The position numbers and the translations under genes were made by a program. The notes under the pieces are model-generated. The model was not told where the DNA came from, did not search any database, and was given only the letters and a program-made list of their open reading frames with translations. Below are positions 36,225 to 48,017 of a DNA stretch of 64,000 nt, piece by piece. Within the stretch, counting starts at the first letter, position 1. Each line of letters begins with the position of its first letter. Source of the DNA: Rhyacophila brunnea (Eukaryota > Arthropoda > Insecta > Trichoptera > Rhyacophilidae); assembly GCA_022495005.1 (NCBI GenBank), contig JAGYXB010000510.1:372001-436000 (forward strand). Reading direction: 5' to 3'.

Positions 36225-36480
36225 GTTTCATATTACCCAAAGCCCGTTCATGGAGCATTAAAATAGGGTAAAGTATGCAGAATATGGCTGTGTCCCCGTC
36301 ACCTCTAAGGCGAGAGGACTCGAAAATCGTTTCAATAATTCACGAGCACCAACCCCGCATACCCTCGCGTATAAATTTCATTTAATCGTCCCGTTTCCCG
36401 GGCTAACTCAATTATTAGTTTCGCCTCCGCCCCCGCTCGCGGCGGGTCTCGCGCTAAATGCGTTAAGCTGGCTCCATAGA
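36225..36480. promoter_or_regulatory. GC-rich single-copy block, possible regulatory element
   Basis: A sharp rise in G+C (GTTTCCCGGGCTAACTC, CGCCCCCGCTCGCGGCGGG) with embedded homeodomain-type cores (TTTAATCG, TCAATTATTAG). It is single-copy here and lies about 600 bp upstream of the candidate exon. Function inferred only from composition; it could equally be an untranslated exon. Confidence 0.3.
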
Positions 36481-37102
36481 AGAGTGAATAATATTAACTT
36501 AATACTATTAATTATAGTCTCACCGAATTCTTGCGTATTGAACAATATATTTTTTATAGTCAAACTTATTTAGCCACAAGTTCGCTCAATGAAAATCGAA
36601 ATGTGACGAAAATTGCAACCGAGGGGTTATTCCACGATGAGCTAGGCACATTGCGCTCTGTGTGTCACATCTCCATTGGCAGTAAATCGATGTAGTGGAT
36701 AACATTATATGTATTATATACACATAAAACTGAACTCTACCTACATTACAAATTTTATAGATTTTGATCAAGACGTTTGTAACCTTTCCTAAAGAAATAT
36801 CCATTTTTATATTCAAATATTGTAATGAATGGTGCATCTTGCATATTTATCAATGGTTGCAGTACCTATGACTTCTATTGAGAATTACTGCACAGTATTT
36901 GACTATTATTCAGTTTCGCCTATGTTTAAAAGCTATGGTCACAAAAAGAAAATGTGTTTTTAACAACGAATTGCAGGACAAATTTCCTGCCATTATAGGT
37001 AATCTACCTTTTTAAATTGATTCTTTATGATTTTCATAAATATTCAATTACTTATTGTTTGCACTTAATCCTTAAATCAAAACTTCATTGTTATCTTCAC
37101 AG
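36481..37102. other. Spacer before candidate exon
   Basis: AT-rich and apparently single-copy. If the exon is real this is the end of its upstream intron; the last bases form a pyrimidine-rich acceptor (TTGTTATCTTCACAG). Confidence 0.35.
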
Positions 37103-37225
37103 CTGTATAACAATAACATTGACAAATAACACTGAACCAAATCTGTGCATTGTCAAAATCAGCAACATGGCAGGCACTAGAGTCATAATAGCCGTCAACG
37201 ATAAAGGTACCAGTGTATTACAAAA
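37103..37225 (+). CDS. Candidate internal coding exon, unknown protein
   Basis: A 123-nt open stretch lies between a good acceptor (TTATCTTCACAG at 37091-37102) and a consensus donor GTAAGT (37226-37231). The frame is fixed by codons starting at 37104 and gives 40 complete codons with balanced composition, including LCIVKISNMAGTRVIIAVND, unlike the Phe/Tyr/Lys noise around it. One leading and two trailing bases make both introns phase 2, so the exon is symmetric. No family is recognised. It overlaps no repeat seen here. It could still be a chance ORF. Confidence 0.35.
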
Positions 37226-38434
37226 GTAAGTACTCCAACCCGGAAACGCAAATCAACAGGGTAATACAAAATTCAGTTATTATCTTACACGCCATCAACG
37301 CAATGAGTTCTAGTAAACTACAATTAGTGTTCAAGATTCTCATCGTCTACAGATAACGTGAAGGTGTCTGCCCGTGCTTCTACACTTCCACCATTCCGCC
37401 GTACCCACCCTTATATAGCAGTCCACTTAAATTACTACCATTTATTTTTTATAATGTAATGAATTTTCAAACAAATACTAAACACATGCAGTTTTGTCGG
37501 AACGAATGAAGCTTCTTAAATTTACATCTTAGAAATAGTATTTTTTTCTAATATTATTTAATGAATTTATTGTAGTATTATTGATAACTATAACTTTATT
37601 TGTCAATCTTATATCAATATATAAACGCACTGTACTATTCCAAGTATTTATTAAATTACCACCAATAATAATATTATAATAAACGATTTATATTTCCCAA
37701 TTATCCTACTGGTTCAGTTTGCCCAACTTTACCCTTTTCTTGTTAGTGCCCGGAATTCTAAATCCCCATTTTGCTACATGAATATTAAAATAATGTTTTA
37801 AACAAAAAACAGAAATGATAATAATATTACTCACGGCTGATTTCGTAGCTACAAGATAAGATCGTTCCGGAAAATTCAAGGGATTTCCTTTAAAACCAAC
37901 GTATTATCTCGTGCGATCAATATGTATTATGTTATAATGCAAAACATGCTTTATCTGCATCATTCATTGTGTATGTATGTTTGTTGCTATAAGAATTATT
38001 TATTATAATTTGATTTTGTAATTTTATTAAATAAATGAATAACAAACTCAAAATTACATTTTTTTTTTAATTTGTACAAGACAACTTCAAAGTAAATTAT
38101 ATTTTTCACTTCATAGCGGAGTATAAGATCATAGAAGTGAAATTATTTGCAGTTATTTTTACGACTAGCATATTTTAATGGCATTGCGAAATAATATGAC
38201 AGGTTTATTCGACCCCGTAACTTACAGATTTAGAGATCGGAATTCTGTCAATTTTTTCCACACCTGTGGATAGTGTAGACTGAAAATCATTTTAAATTAA
38301 TATTTTAAGTTATGCGTTTCTGTTATAAACCACAAGCATTTTAAGATTATTGTAGATTCTGTGAAACATGTCAGTTCATAATTATTAATGACGTGAAGAA
38401 ATTGCAAAAATAAACTTTGCGATGCTATTCTTAA
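37226..38434. other. AT-rich sequence, no gene seen
   Basis: Downstream of the candidate donor. No further exon, repeat or RNA recognised before the TTAA-flanked MITE. Confidence 0.4.
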
Positions 38435-38798
38435 GGCTATACTTCAGCTGGGGCACGGTCTAAAACGATCGTGACTACGCGACGCGAAGATTATGCAAGC
38501 GACGCTTGCAGAACCAAACATAATTTGTCACAAAAATTCAGCATGCATCCATTTAATGTTATGTTTATTGTTCTATTAGTAATAATAATGATATATTCAT
38601 TGACATGTTTTCTTTTTCAAGTAAATTGGTAACGTTTTTTAGTCATCGTTACATGATTTAAGAATTATTTCCCCCGACGCCATCACAAAACAAATTGACG
38701 TGTTCACAGCTCGACTATCGCTCTCCGATTGGCAGCGAGTCCGAAATTTCGTCGCACCTATAGTTGAAAATTATTTGCCGTTTCACTGAAGTATGTTC
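38435..38798 (+). mobile_element. piggyBac-like MITE (TTAA target), copy 2
   Basis: Flanked by TTAA on both sides (38431-38434 and 38799-38802). Termini GGCTATACTTCAG and CTGAAGTATGTTC form a 13-bp imperfect inverted repeat. The whole length matches 18969-19337. TTAA duplication is the signature of piggyBac-superfamily transposition. Confidence 0.8.
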
Positions 38799-38837
38799 TT
38801 AACAGTTAGGCACAAGTAGAACAAGCACGTTAACACG

Positions 38838-39362
38838 GAAGCCATTCCATACACAACGCGGTTATCAACGGCCATCAGCGGTTATTTACAATAATTGTTA
38901 AATTCGTAATACGGCGAAAATTTAAGTTGGTGCGTGAAAAACGTTTATATTCAGTCAAATTAGGATATGTTCATATTCGATATGTTTCATCCACCCAAAT
39001 CTCGATATCCTCGAAATTTTCTATTGAAATGTCAAATATAACATAACCTACAATTTTATTAGTCAAGTCATTGTAGCACGTAGTAAAACAAAATATTATG
39101 TTACTACTTGTCACTCGATATTTGACAGCTCGCGGGTAACAATAAATTGAGGCCGCGGACGTGACCCGTGACATAGACTATTTTTCAAAATCTCGCATCT
39201 CAATTCTCAATATGTAATTGATGCACATCTCGCTCTAAAAGTTAGCACAGCCAAGAAAGAGGATGTTGAAAGATAACACTTTTTGACAGTTTTGACAGTT
39301 AACTTATTATAACGGTTACATAAAGTGATAAGTACATGTGATATATTTATCACATTTAGTTA
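38838..39362 (+). repeat. Dispersed repeat D, copy 1
   Basis: Matches 59138-59593 in the same orientation: ATTCCATACA, AATTCGTAATACGGC, ACAATTTTATTAGTCA, AATATTATGTTACTA, TCTCGCTCTAAAAGT, CTTTTTGACAGTT, CATAAAGTGATA. About 500 bp, non-coding, ends not defined. It abuts the TTAA MITE. Confidence 0.65.
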
Positions 39363-39606
39363 TTTTCGGGTGTTAAGTGATATGTTAGAATAGCCTAGCG
39401 GAAACTTTAAATTATTTTTAAAGGCTCGTATTGGTTGAATTGTGATTCACATAATACAAATATGGTGTTATTACTATCTGTGATTAGACAGACTGTCTCA
39501 ATTATTGTACATAAATATGTAGCCAAATACAGAGTTATGAGTATTGAAAATATTTTGATGAACATTGCAAATATCATATCTGTCGTCGTACGTAGCATAA
39601 TAAAAA

Positions 39607-39978
39607 GCGCCTGTACACTTGCATGGATTTACTTGCACCAATAGTGTGTATTTTAAACTATCGCGATAATAAATGTTTACACTTAAAAGTGCTGACTGTC
39701 TCGCCAATCTCATTCTTTAAGAGTAAGCGAGACGCGATGTTGTTATTTTATGGTCGTGAAAATCGGTTAACCTCAAAATGAGTCTGCGCGGTGTAGTTCG
39801 TTTGCTTCTATCATTCTACTGCGCAGGCGCAGATATTGTACGGTACAATAGTCGCCTGAAAATTCAGACGCTTCTGAAAATTTTTGATTCATTCATGCAA
39901 TCTTGCAGTTTGTGTTTGCACGTGCATTTTTTTGTAATACGTAATGTAAGCAGTAAATCTATGAACGTGTAAACGGGG
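39607..39978 (-). mobile_element. MITE with long imperfect terminal repeats, copy 2
   Basis: Reverse-orientation copy of 13791-14212. Starts GCGCCTGTACACTTGCATGG; the other end reads CCCCGTTTACACGTTCATAG on the minus strand. The overlapping ORFs at 39435-39972 lie in this repeat and are not genes. Confidence 0.7.
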
Positions 39979-41159
39979 TATACATTAGTTATAGTAAAAC
40001 ATCTTAATAAGAACAATTAAATTGAGTTTTAACTATTTGAAACAGGTTAAAGGTCGTAAATCTTTTCAATAATAAATATGAGCATGTGTACCACAAGGAA
40101 TTCATTAATCTGACAGAAAAATTCATTTCCTTTGTTTCGAATATAATTCTATATTATTTTAAATGAATCAAATACTCCTCATACATCATAATGCTTGGAT
40201 ATTTTATGATATTTCGTGTTGAACATTCATCTGTATTCCTTTCCTTCAGGCGATTGTACTCTACAGTCTACGGCGTACGTGGCTACATAAGTTTAACTAT
40301 AATATTTAAATTCACTATAAAATCCAAGAATGTATCCCTTTAACAAATTTCCTGTCTGTAGTGTAGACGTTAGCAAGCAGATATATATTTTAGTTAAAAG
40401 TGTTTCAACAATTGAATTATATAGAGTATAGACATTGTCAAAATATATTGTACAGATTGATGTTTCAATTGCGTAGACTTTACTTTAGCAGTTAAATATT
40501 TTAATGATAATTTTATCCGTCTCGAGAGTTAGTAGTACGCTACTGTTTTTGATAGGAACGCAATTAAAATCGGTGCTTTTATACGCAGGATACTTGTTTT
40601 ATAATTTTTGAAGTGAGTTATCGCATATCATCAAGGGGAAGGCATTAATAATGAAAATCGATATTCCGGGGGTAGTATTTCATCCTTGTTTGGTCGTAAA
40701 GTTGTCATTTGTTTTAACACAAGACTAATTTACTGTTCCACCATTATTACTATTCGACCAATATTACACCATTAGCAAAGTACTTTTTTAGTAATGGGCT
40801 GTTTTTGTATTCCGTGAAGTGTATTTATTTGTCCATGGATAAATAATAACCGCACATTTTCGATTAAATATTGAATTTATGGCCTTAGCATCATTAGGGT
40901 ATAGAATAGTTTAAAAGTGTATTCAATTATTGTAGGTCAAATAAACCGTCATATCTATATGGAATTCACCCAATCATTTTTAAATTGTTCAACTATATTA
41001 TATTGAGAATTTTTAGCTTCTGTGGACAGGTCCGCCACATAAATATACACAGGTTATGTATTGTACAAGAGCGGACTAATTTAGAGAACGGTTAAAATGT
41101 ATTTTTTTTCATTTAATGTATTAAAGATATCGCAGGGTGCCGCGTAGAGTATACGTTTT
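39979..41159. other. AT-rich spacer with short shared repeat
   Basis: 40097-40150 (TCTGACAGAAAAATTCATTT and on) matches the complement of 45560-45630, so a fragment of another dispersed element is present. No gene seen. Confidence 0.4.
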
Positions 41160-41808
41160 ATAACTGCACTTTTTTGCACTTTTTACTACACCGATACGCC
41201 TCTGCCTGATTACATCGCATATAATTAAATCAAATGATATTCACTTGTATAGAACATGGTGTATAAAACTCTCACCCTCGCACCCGTTATGTATACGCAG
41301 CCACGTCGTACGCGGCCGCCTAACATAACCCTTACGTGTGCCAGATCAAAGAATTTAAGCCCTCATTTTGTTCCGAGCAGAGCCGTATGGGACTGGTGAT
41401 GCAACCTTGCACCGAAGTGCGAATGCATGATGTTAATTTATATGGCAACTATAAGAGTGACTTCAATTTGAAGAGTCGCAAGGGGATTCGGGAGTGTCCC
41501 GCTCCCCGTACGCACTGGCGAATTTAGTAAAGGCCGCAAAATTGGCCTCGGTTGCCACCATGTCCGCATGTCCTATTGGGCCCGAATGGGGTCGGACCCG
41601 AGCAAACAATTCCGCTCGTTCAGGGCCGATAAGTGGACAGTCCCACAGGACGTGCTCTGCGTCCTGCTGGTCGTGTCCACATGAGCAACCCTATAATGTA
41701 GTAGTAAATAAATTAATAGATGGTATATGTAAAAATATATTTTTTGAGTATATTACATCATTTTAATCATAGAGCCGGAGTGCAAAGTTATGGAGCATAT
41801 ACTCTACC
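41160..41808. mobile_element. MITE family R1, copy 3, split by a LINE
   Basis: The left part (41160-41251; TTTGCACTTTTTACTACACC, ATTCACTTGTAT) and the right part (41697-41808; ATGTAGTAGTAAATAAATT, GAGCCGGAGTGCAAAGTTAT) together equal copies 1 and 2. The LINE at 41252-41696 lies between them. A few bases of the original (compare 32352-32358) are missing at the junction. Confidence 0.75.
41252..41696 (-). mobile_element. 5'-truncated LINE with CCHC-type C-terminus
   Basis: GC-richer than its surroundings. From 41696 the minus strand has an open frame encoding GCSCGHDQQDAEHVLWDCPL and continuing to a stop near 41472, about 75 codons. C-x-C...H...C followed by a -W-CP motif is the C-terminal cysteine/histidine region of R1-, LOA- and jockey-type LINE ORF2 proteins. 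A 3' UTR of about 220 bp follows. The two plus-strand ORFs here (41336-41766) are antisense artefacts. Confidence 0.75.
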
Positions 41809-43037
41809 ATAACGATATTCTCCCTGATAACTTAAAAATAATGCACCAAACGTAAAACATAGATTTTAGTCAAAGCATTGAAAATACTGATGTTCTTTAT
41901 GAAATTAAAATAAAAAATATGTAGCAGGTACTTACATCGATTAGTTAATATTGTGCTAAAATACTCCCAATAATGGTCTTATAATTTTTGGTATTAAATA
42001 AAAAATATAATTTCATATCAATTAAAAAATTAATGTGTGTTTTAGAGATGTACGGAGGCTTTTACAGGGCATTCGTCCTCCTCGAGGCGGACCTAGCTAT
42101 GAAAAATAACAGCGCTTTCGTAATTAAACGTGTTTATAGAAGCCTGGGTGTACGCAAAAATATATTTTTTCGTGAACAGCTGATAAATACAGACAGATAA
42201 ATTTAATGAACTTGCAATTAGGGTTGATTTGTATTGCAAATTCCAGTTCATTACCGGTGTGTCCCCTTAAATACATTCCCCCGTTAGTCCACGTGTATGA
42301 AAATTTAATCATTTATTAATCTAGTATAGTGTAACTATGTTCGCTCGTTCACTAATTGCATTTTTTTTTCAATTTTACAATAATCAATTTATGGATATAT
42401 GTAATTTTGATTCATATTGGTTCATACATCAAACCGTAGTATTCATCTATAGCAGACATGTCCAATGAGTTGATGCGGATGGATGTTGGTCAATCACACC
42501 ATTGCCCATTAAGCATTTCAAAAGCATTAACTATATTTATTCCTTTAACTAGCTTACGTGAAAGTTGTTTTTTAAATAATTATACAGGATGCCGCGTATC
42601 CTCATCACTTGATTCGTACCGCAACACACATGCCGTACTGAAAGAGTGAGAGGAAGAGAATATGTGAATCCCCGCGCTTTAAACCGGTAAGTAGTTCCAC
42701 TTACTGTCGCGCAGTAAGTACATTAGGAGATCAGTTTGACGATGCGTCTTCCAAAAGAAGACTAAAACTTACCATTTTCACAATGTTGAATATTGAATAT
42801 TTCTTTAAGATGATAATACTCGAGTGCTTTTTTTATTCTTATAGAATCAGTTTCCACAGTCAACTGATTTGAGTTTGGAAAAAAGTTTCATTAAGTTAAA
42901 AATTACATTGGAAGGATTTACTAGATTACTGCCAGTTTTTTTAAGTAAAAAAAAACAATATATTATAATACATAGGGATATTAGAGATACATATTATGTA
43001 AGTATATATTATTTTGAACAGAACAACAGACCATGAT
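41809..43037. other. AT-rich sequence, no confirmed gene
   Basis: 42030-42300 is somewhat GC-richer, with a 70-codon ORF (41988-42200) lacking family features. Otherwise nothing recognised. Confidence 0.4.
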
Positions 43038-43125
43038 TATAATGTAAATCCCATGTTGTGATCGTCCTAAATTTTGATTTGCTCTTTCCACAATATTTTG
43101 TTTTCTTAAATACATAAATAAATAA
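43038..43125 (+). mobile_element. LINE 3' tail (jockey/CR1-like family)
   Basis: Matches 58676-58765: ATAATGTAAATC, CATGTTGTG, CACAATATTTTGTTTTCTTA, then AAATACATAAATAAATAA. An extreme 5' truncation, leaving under 100 bp. Confidence 0.65.
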
Positions 43126-43175
43126 GGTCGAATGACAGTAATATAGTGAAACGGTAGTGTATTTAGTTATACGAT

Positions 43176-43300
43176 GTCAAACAATCACAAACACCCAGGT
43201 TTTGAGAAAATCACATACATATATTATGACCTCGCCGGGAATCGAACCCGGAGCCCCCGCAAGAAAGTACAGCGTCTTACGAACTGGACTACGAAAGCCT
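43176..43300 (-). mobile_element. tRNA-derived SINE, family 1, copy 2
   Basis: Minus strand: B box CCGGGTTCGATTCCCGGCG with a perfect GCCGGGAATC/CCCGGC stem, an A-box region GTAGTCCAGTTCGTAAGACG, and the body shared with 1872-2000. Better preserved than copy 1. It lies 50 bp after a LINE tail. Confidence 0.75.
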
Positions 43301-43989
43301 AATTATTGGAGTTAGACGTGCCAATATAATAAAACTATTTCCGTTCATTCAGTAATATTGCTTTCATTCTCCCTAGCCAATTTATGGATATGTGTAATTT
43401 TAATTCCTTTTACTTTATACATCAAAGCATATTATTTTATGGTATTCATCGAAGATAATTCACATTTGAACCACAATTCTGAAAACAAATATCACTACAA
43501 AGGCTAGTCGAATATTTACACTACGCTTAATTTCGTATTATCGGAGATACATCTTTAGAGCGTATTTGTTTAATACGTAAATATAATTTGGAAATTTGGC
43601 AAACTATTATAATATTATTTCCAGTAATTTAACGAAAACTATGGAGTGTTATGATTATCACGCGTATTGATAGGACTCCATTCACACCAGTGGTGTTCAA
43701 GATAGCACACTCACAATATTATAAGTGAGATCGCAAATTCATGGAAAATCATTACAAAACCAATTTAATTATCTATTTTAATGATTCATACGTATCGATG
43801 AAATACCTTATATTATGTATTCAAAATGAAATAAAGCACATTTAATACTATGCTATTTTATTATTTAATTTTAAAAGTGCATTTATCTCAGAAGCATTGT
43901 TATTATTGTCAAAGATAGTTGAATCGGAGGTTTAATTGAAAGTGAAAAATGTGTGTCAAAGCCCACTAGATATTTATTATTAGACATAT
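43301..43989. other. AT-rich sequence, no gene seen
   Basis: No features recognised before the RTE insertion. Confidence 0.45.
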
Positions 43990-44815
43990 ATTTTTGGTGT
44001 TTTGGTTTTCGCTGACGACATAGTCATAACTAGCCGATCCAAACAAATACTGATCGACCATGCCACAACATTGAAAAAGGAAGCAGAAAAGCTTGGATTA
44101 GAAATAAATGCCTGCAAAACAAAATACATGGTATCCACGCGAGAGCAGGGTCCACCTCGAAATATCTGTGTGGAGCAGCAGGTATGGGAAGAGGTTCAGA
44201 GCTTCACGTACCTGGGCTCTAACCTAAACACACTCAATAAAACAACAGAAGAGGTGAACATACGACTCATAGCTGCTAATAAGTGCTTCTACGCCTGTAA
44301 GGGTCTACTGAGTTCGAAAATCCTAAGCAAGAATAGCAAACTGCTTATCTACAAAACAGTTATTCGACCAGTAGCTACCTATGGCTGTGAGACATGGTGC
44401 CTCATTCAAAGGGAAGAACATAAACTGGCCATATTCGAAAGAAAGATCCTCAGGAGAATTTTCGGGCCCACATTGGAAAATGGAAGTTACAGGATAAAAA
44501 TGAACCACGAGCTAGAAGAGTTAATAAAACATGAAACGGTGGTGAAATTCTGTCGATCCCAAAGACTAAGGTGGGCTGGACACGTTGAGAGAATGCCTGA
44601 GCACAGGACGCCAAAAATCATGACCAAGTGGATCCCACAGTGGAAACGGTCTAGGGGCAGACCAAAGAAGAGGTGGGCTGACTGTATCGAAGAGGACTGG
44701 AGAAAGATGGGGAGGGCTGGAGACTGGAGAGGAGTAGCCACGGAAAGGAACGTGTGGAGGACAATTGTAGAGGAGGCTAAATCCCGCCCCGGGATGTAGT
44801 GCCGAGAATGAAGAA
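43990..44815 (+). mobile_element. 5'-truncated RTE-like LINE, uninterrupted RT fragment
   Basis: The longest ORF of the window (to 44799, about 265 codons, open at its 5' end with no ATG). It begins at the catalytic FADD box of the reverse transcriptase (VFADDIVITS), then has LGLEINACKTKYM, FTYLGSNL, the thumb region YGCETWCL and IFERKILRRIFGP, and the C-terminal RGRPKKRWADCIEEDW and WRTIVEEAKSRPGM. The upstream RT palm and the endonuclease are lost. The end GAATGAAGAAGAAGAC is a short simple repeat, typical of RTE tails. The lack of stops and higher G+C suggest a recent insertion. Confidence 0.85.
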
Positions 44816-45489
44816 GAAGACAAATTCATAATTTGGATTAAAAATTCTCCTGTTAGTAGGTACCTCGTTTTTTCAAGACACTTAATGAATGAGAAAACAA
44901 TTATCAGATATTTGATGATTTTCTGGGTCGGGGTTGTGTATTATGCTACTATACACTTACATTGAACACTGATGTACTTGTGTTCGTCGTTTTTATTCAA
45001 CACTTTTTATTTTTGTTTAATTTCTTATACGCTTTTCGACGCTGCATTTGTGTGGCTTAAGGCGATGTCTTTACCTACCAGAGGCACCAAGGGGAAAAAT
45101 ACAAAGCTTGCAATTTGAGACATTTTTTTTTGATAATTTACAATTTTTACTGTGTTATTTAATAAACATGTATCTGAAAATATTAAAAAGAAAAATATTT
45201 TTTATTTTAAGTCAAAGATAAACATACAATTATTGTAAAAAAAAATGTAATAAAATGTGAATTTGTTGCAGGACCCCATCTCATCATCACATATATTTTA
45301 TGGTCATATTTATTATTAAAATTTAGTTTATTAAGTTTTCTAAGCTTCGCCTAAGAGATTTTTGACTAATTCAGTAATTAATATTTATTTTAAAAAACAT
45401 CGATTTTTATAAAAATATAAATGTTTATAACTTGAAATCCTTTTTATTTACTTAATAAACGACGCTTTTATAAAATCTCATTGTTGAAA
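44816..45489. other. AT-rich sequence, no gene seen
   Basis: No features recognised. Confidence 0.45.
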
Positions 45490-45539
45490 AGAATTTACTA
45501 ACTAAATTAGATATCAATCGATGTTTCCAATTGTCAGGT

Positions 45540-45905
45540 AAGTAAACGAACCTGATAAAAAATGGGTATTATTTTAAAATAATATGGAACATTCGAAACA
45601 AATGAAATGAATTTTTCTGTCAGATCAATAAATTGATCATCACATTATGTATCATGCGAATCTTCGAACTGAATGTACTCGTTTAGTTGTTTAGTATGGT
45701 CTACTTCTAGGTGCCAAATATTTTTTTCTGTCCTCACTAGATATTCGAAATACAATTCGTAAAGTTGATTTGACTGAAGGTGTCCTTTAAGAGGTTTGAA
45801 GCATTCAAAACCTTGGTACCGAAAAGGTTTTACATCACTGTCTTCTATCATTCGCCGCAAGTATTTGCTATAAACTTTAGTATCCGTTTTAGCTATGTAT
45901 TTATG
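45540..45905 (-). pseudogene. Protein-like ORF of unknown origin in repeat context
   Basis: The minus-strand ORF (45860 to 45645, 71 codons) has balanced, protein-like composition: RRMIEDSDVKPFRYQGFECF, then LYELYFEYLVRTEKNIWHLE. The frame stays open upstream to a stop at about 45905, reading AKTDTKVYSKYL. After the stop, sequence at 45560-45630 is shared with 40097-40150, so this is probably a decayed transposon or retrocopy rather than a host exon. No family is recognised. Confidence 0.4.
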
Positions 45906-46239
45906 CTAGACAAACTTAAGCATAACCTCCTCTGTTTGATTAGCTCTAATCCTCGTTAAATTGGGCTTGACTTTGCGTCACTGCTTCTTAGTCTAATAAT
46001 TTCAGGGTGTGTCTCACACAAGCTAAATTATAATATCTGTATTAATTCATTTCGTATAATTAATATCCATTGTGATAATAAATGCTCTTGTCACACGCAC
46101 AGCTGTTATATGCAAAGTAATAATTTACTCCACGGTATTATGTCAACACTCTGAAATCTGTATACAAGTAATAAATAGTTGTAGGCTGTAAATCGAAAAT
46201 GTTGAACATTTTATTTTTTACTATGCAGAAAATCTATTC
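45906..46239. other. AT-rich spacer
   Basis: Nothing recognised. Confidence 0.4.
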
Positions 46240-46710
46240 AAGGACATATGTAAAGTAATTACAAGATAAAAAGAACTTTTTATATACCATGTTTTTAAAT
46301 TTTCTGTTGAATCATATAAACTTGACAATTCTATGTATTAATAATTTAAGACAAACAAGGTAATTGTCAACATATCATTTTTTTGCTATTTTGCAACAAA
46401 CAAACAAAAATATAGAATACTGAAATGTCATTTTGTTTTCCATAGTAACGCATGTATATATTAATAATTTAGTTGCTAGGACCATCCCCTTAGCAACCAA
46501 CAATAGTGGATTGGATTACGGATTTCTTCCGAAATAATTTTTTATACAAAACACAATTAACTGACAATGAATTCAATTCTACTTAAAGATGGCTAAAAGT
46601 ATTGAGAGAATGCATTGGCATCCTGTTCTGATAATCTGAAAATCGATTGCATGATTTGTACTGGATAAACAACCACCGGACAAACAAGAATACGAGCTAA
46701 GAAAAACGTG
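46240..46710 (+). repeat. Dispersed repeat E, copy 2
   Basis: Reverse complement of 28125-28540 over most of its length. It contains a small hairpin GTTGCTA...TTAGCAAC (46472-46497) absent from the other copy. Non-coding. Confidence 0.6.
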
Positions 46711-48017
46711 ATAATATCTAATTTTTTGTTAATTATTTGAAATTTTAGGCTGGCATCTCTAATTTAAGAATGTGCCCCATGTAAAACAATAAACAAAGAT
46801 TGCCTAAGTTTCCCTGTAAAATTGGTACATACGTAATCCGATCACCATTTTTAACACTAGCAAAGAAAATATCTTGCGTAAGAATATAAAAGTATTATCG
46901 TCACAATTAATTATTTATGAAGTCATCCAAATGACCAAAATGTCTTCTAAGATCGTTCAACATTTTTTTTCATACTTTTTCCTGATTGTTTTAAGGATCA
47001 TTTGCAAAATTTAATACTAGTGCATTAAAATAAATATTTTTTTAGTGCATCTGTCATCCTTTTCATTTTTTATCATCGAAACTATGCATAAGATACGTGC
47101 GCAATTCGGGATTTTTTTTGAAATTATAAATTTATGCAGAAAAAAATACACCAAATGTATATTGGGTACAGTATCTTAAAACTCAGTGTCGGCTTATCTC
47201 ACTGGTTATATTTTATAAGAGGATCTCCAAACCTGTCTGAAAAAAAGTATGTAAACGAAACAGATACTTTAATAAAATGCAATAAAATCATCTTTGTAAA
47301 TTTTCTATAAAATAACCAAAATATTTTACTAAAGATTTGATTGGTTAAGTTTTGGTTGTTATGGATCTTGACATAAGCTAACGTCTGAGACTTCTATGCA
47401 CTTTAAACTGACGCTGTTTATAAGCTCACGAATACAATATTTATTCAATAAGTATCTTTGATCGCTTACGTCTACCAAATTCCATAATAAAATATGCTAC
47501 ACTATAATAAATCCACCACACTTCCATAACAACCTAATTTGTCGAATTAGGTTCAATTAAGAGGTAAACTCAGGTAATTTATACAACTCAATAAGTACTT
47601 CCAATATTTTCCCCCTACTTTTAAGGGTGCTATATTTAATTGGGGAAGTTAACTTATTTTTATAATATACTATCCCTTCTGTAAAGTTTCCAAAAAGCTA
47701 ATACATTATTTATTCAAATCGTTAGGGTGAACTCACAATTAATTTAAATTATTGTAGATTACCGACAAGTATTGTTAACATTGTTGGACCAATTTTGTGT
47801 CTGAAATGTGACTGCGTTGTACCTAGAGTCTAGCGAGTTGAATAAATAATGTGCGGTTAAACTTTATACTTTCAAAGTTATAATGTCGCAAGACGAAACC
47901 GATGTTGGGATTATTTGAAAAGTGGAGAAAGTACTAACTAACATAAGTGTCTGTTATCTCTTTTAATGTATGCCATATTATGTATCGAATAAAAATAGCA
48001 GTAGGTATACACGTCTA
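46711..48017. other. AT-rich sequence, no gene seen
   Basis: No ORF, RNA or repeat recognised. Confidence 0.5.

Noticed and set aside
41336..41766. Two plus-strand ORFs with Cys/Pro/Gly-rich content
   Set aside because: They are the complement of a LINE C-terminal coding region on the minus strand (cysteine/histidine motif).
44487..44829. Two minus-strand ORFs of 84-87 codons
   Set aside because: Shadows of the RTE reverse-transcriptase ORF on the plus strand.
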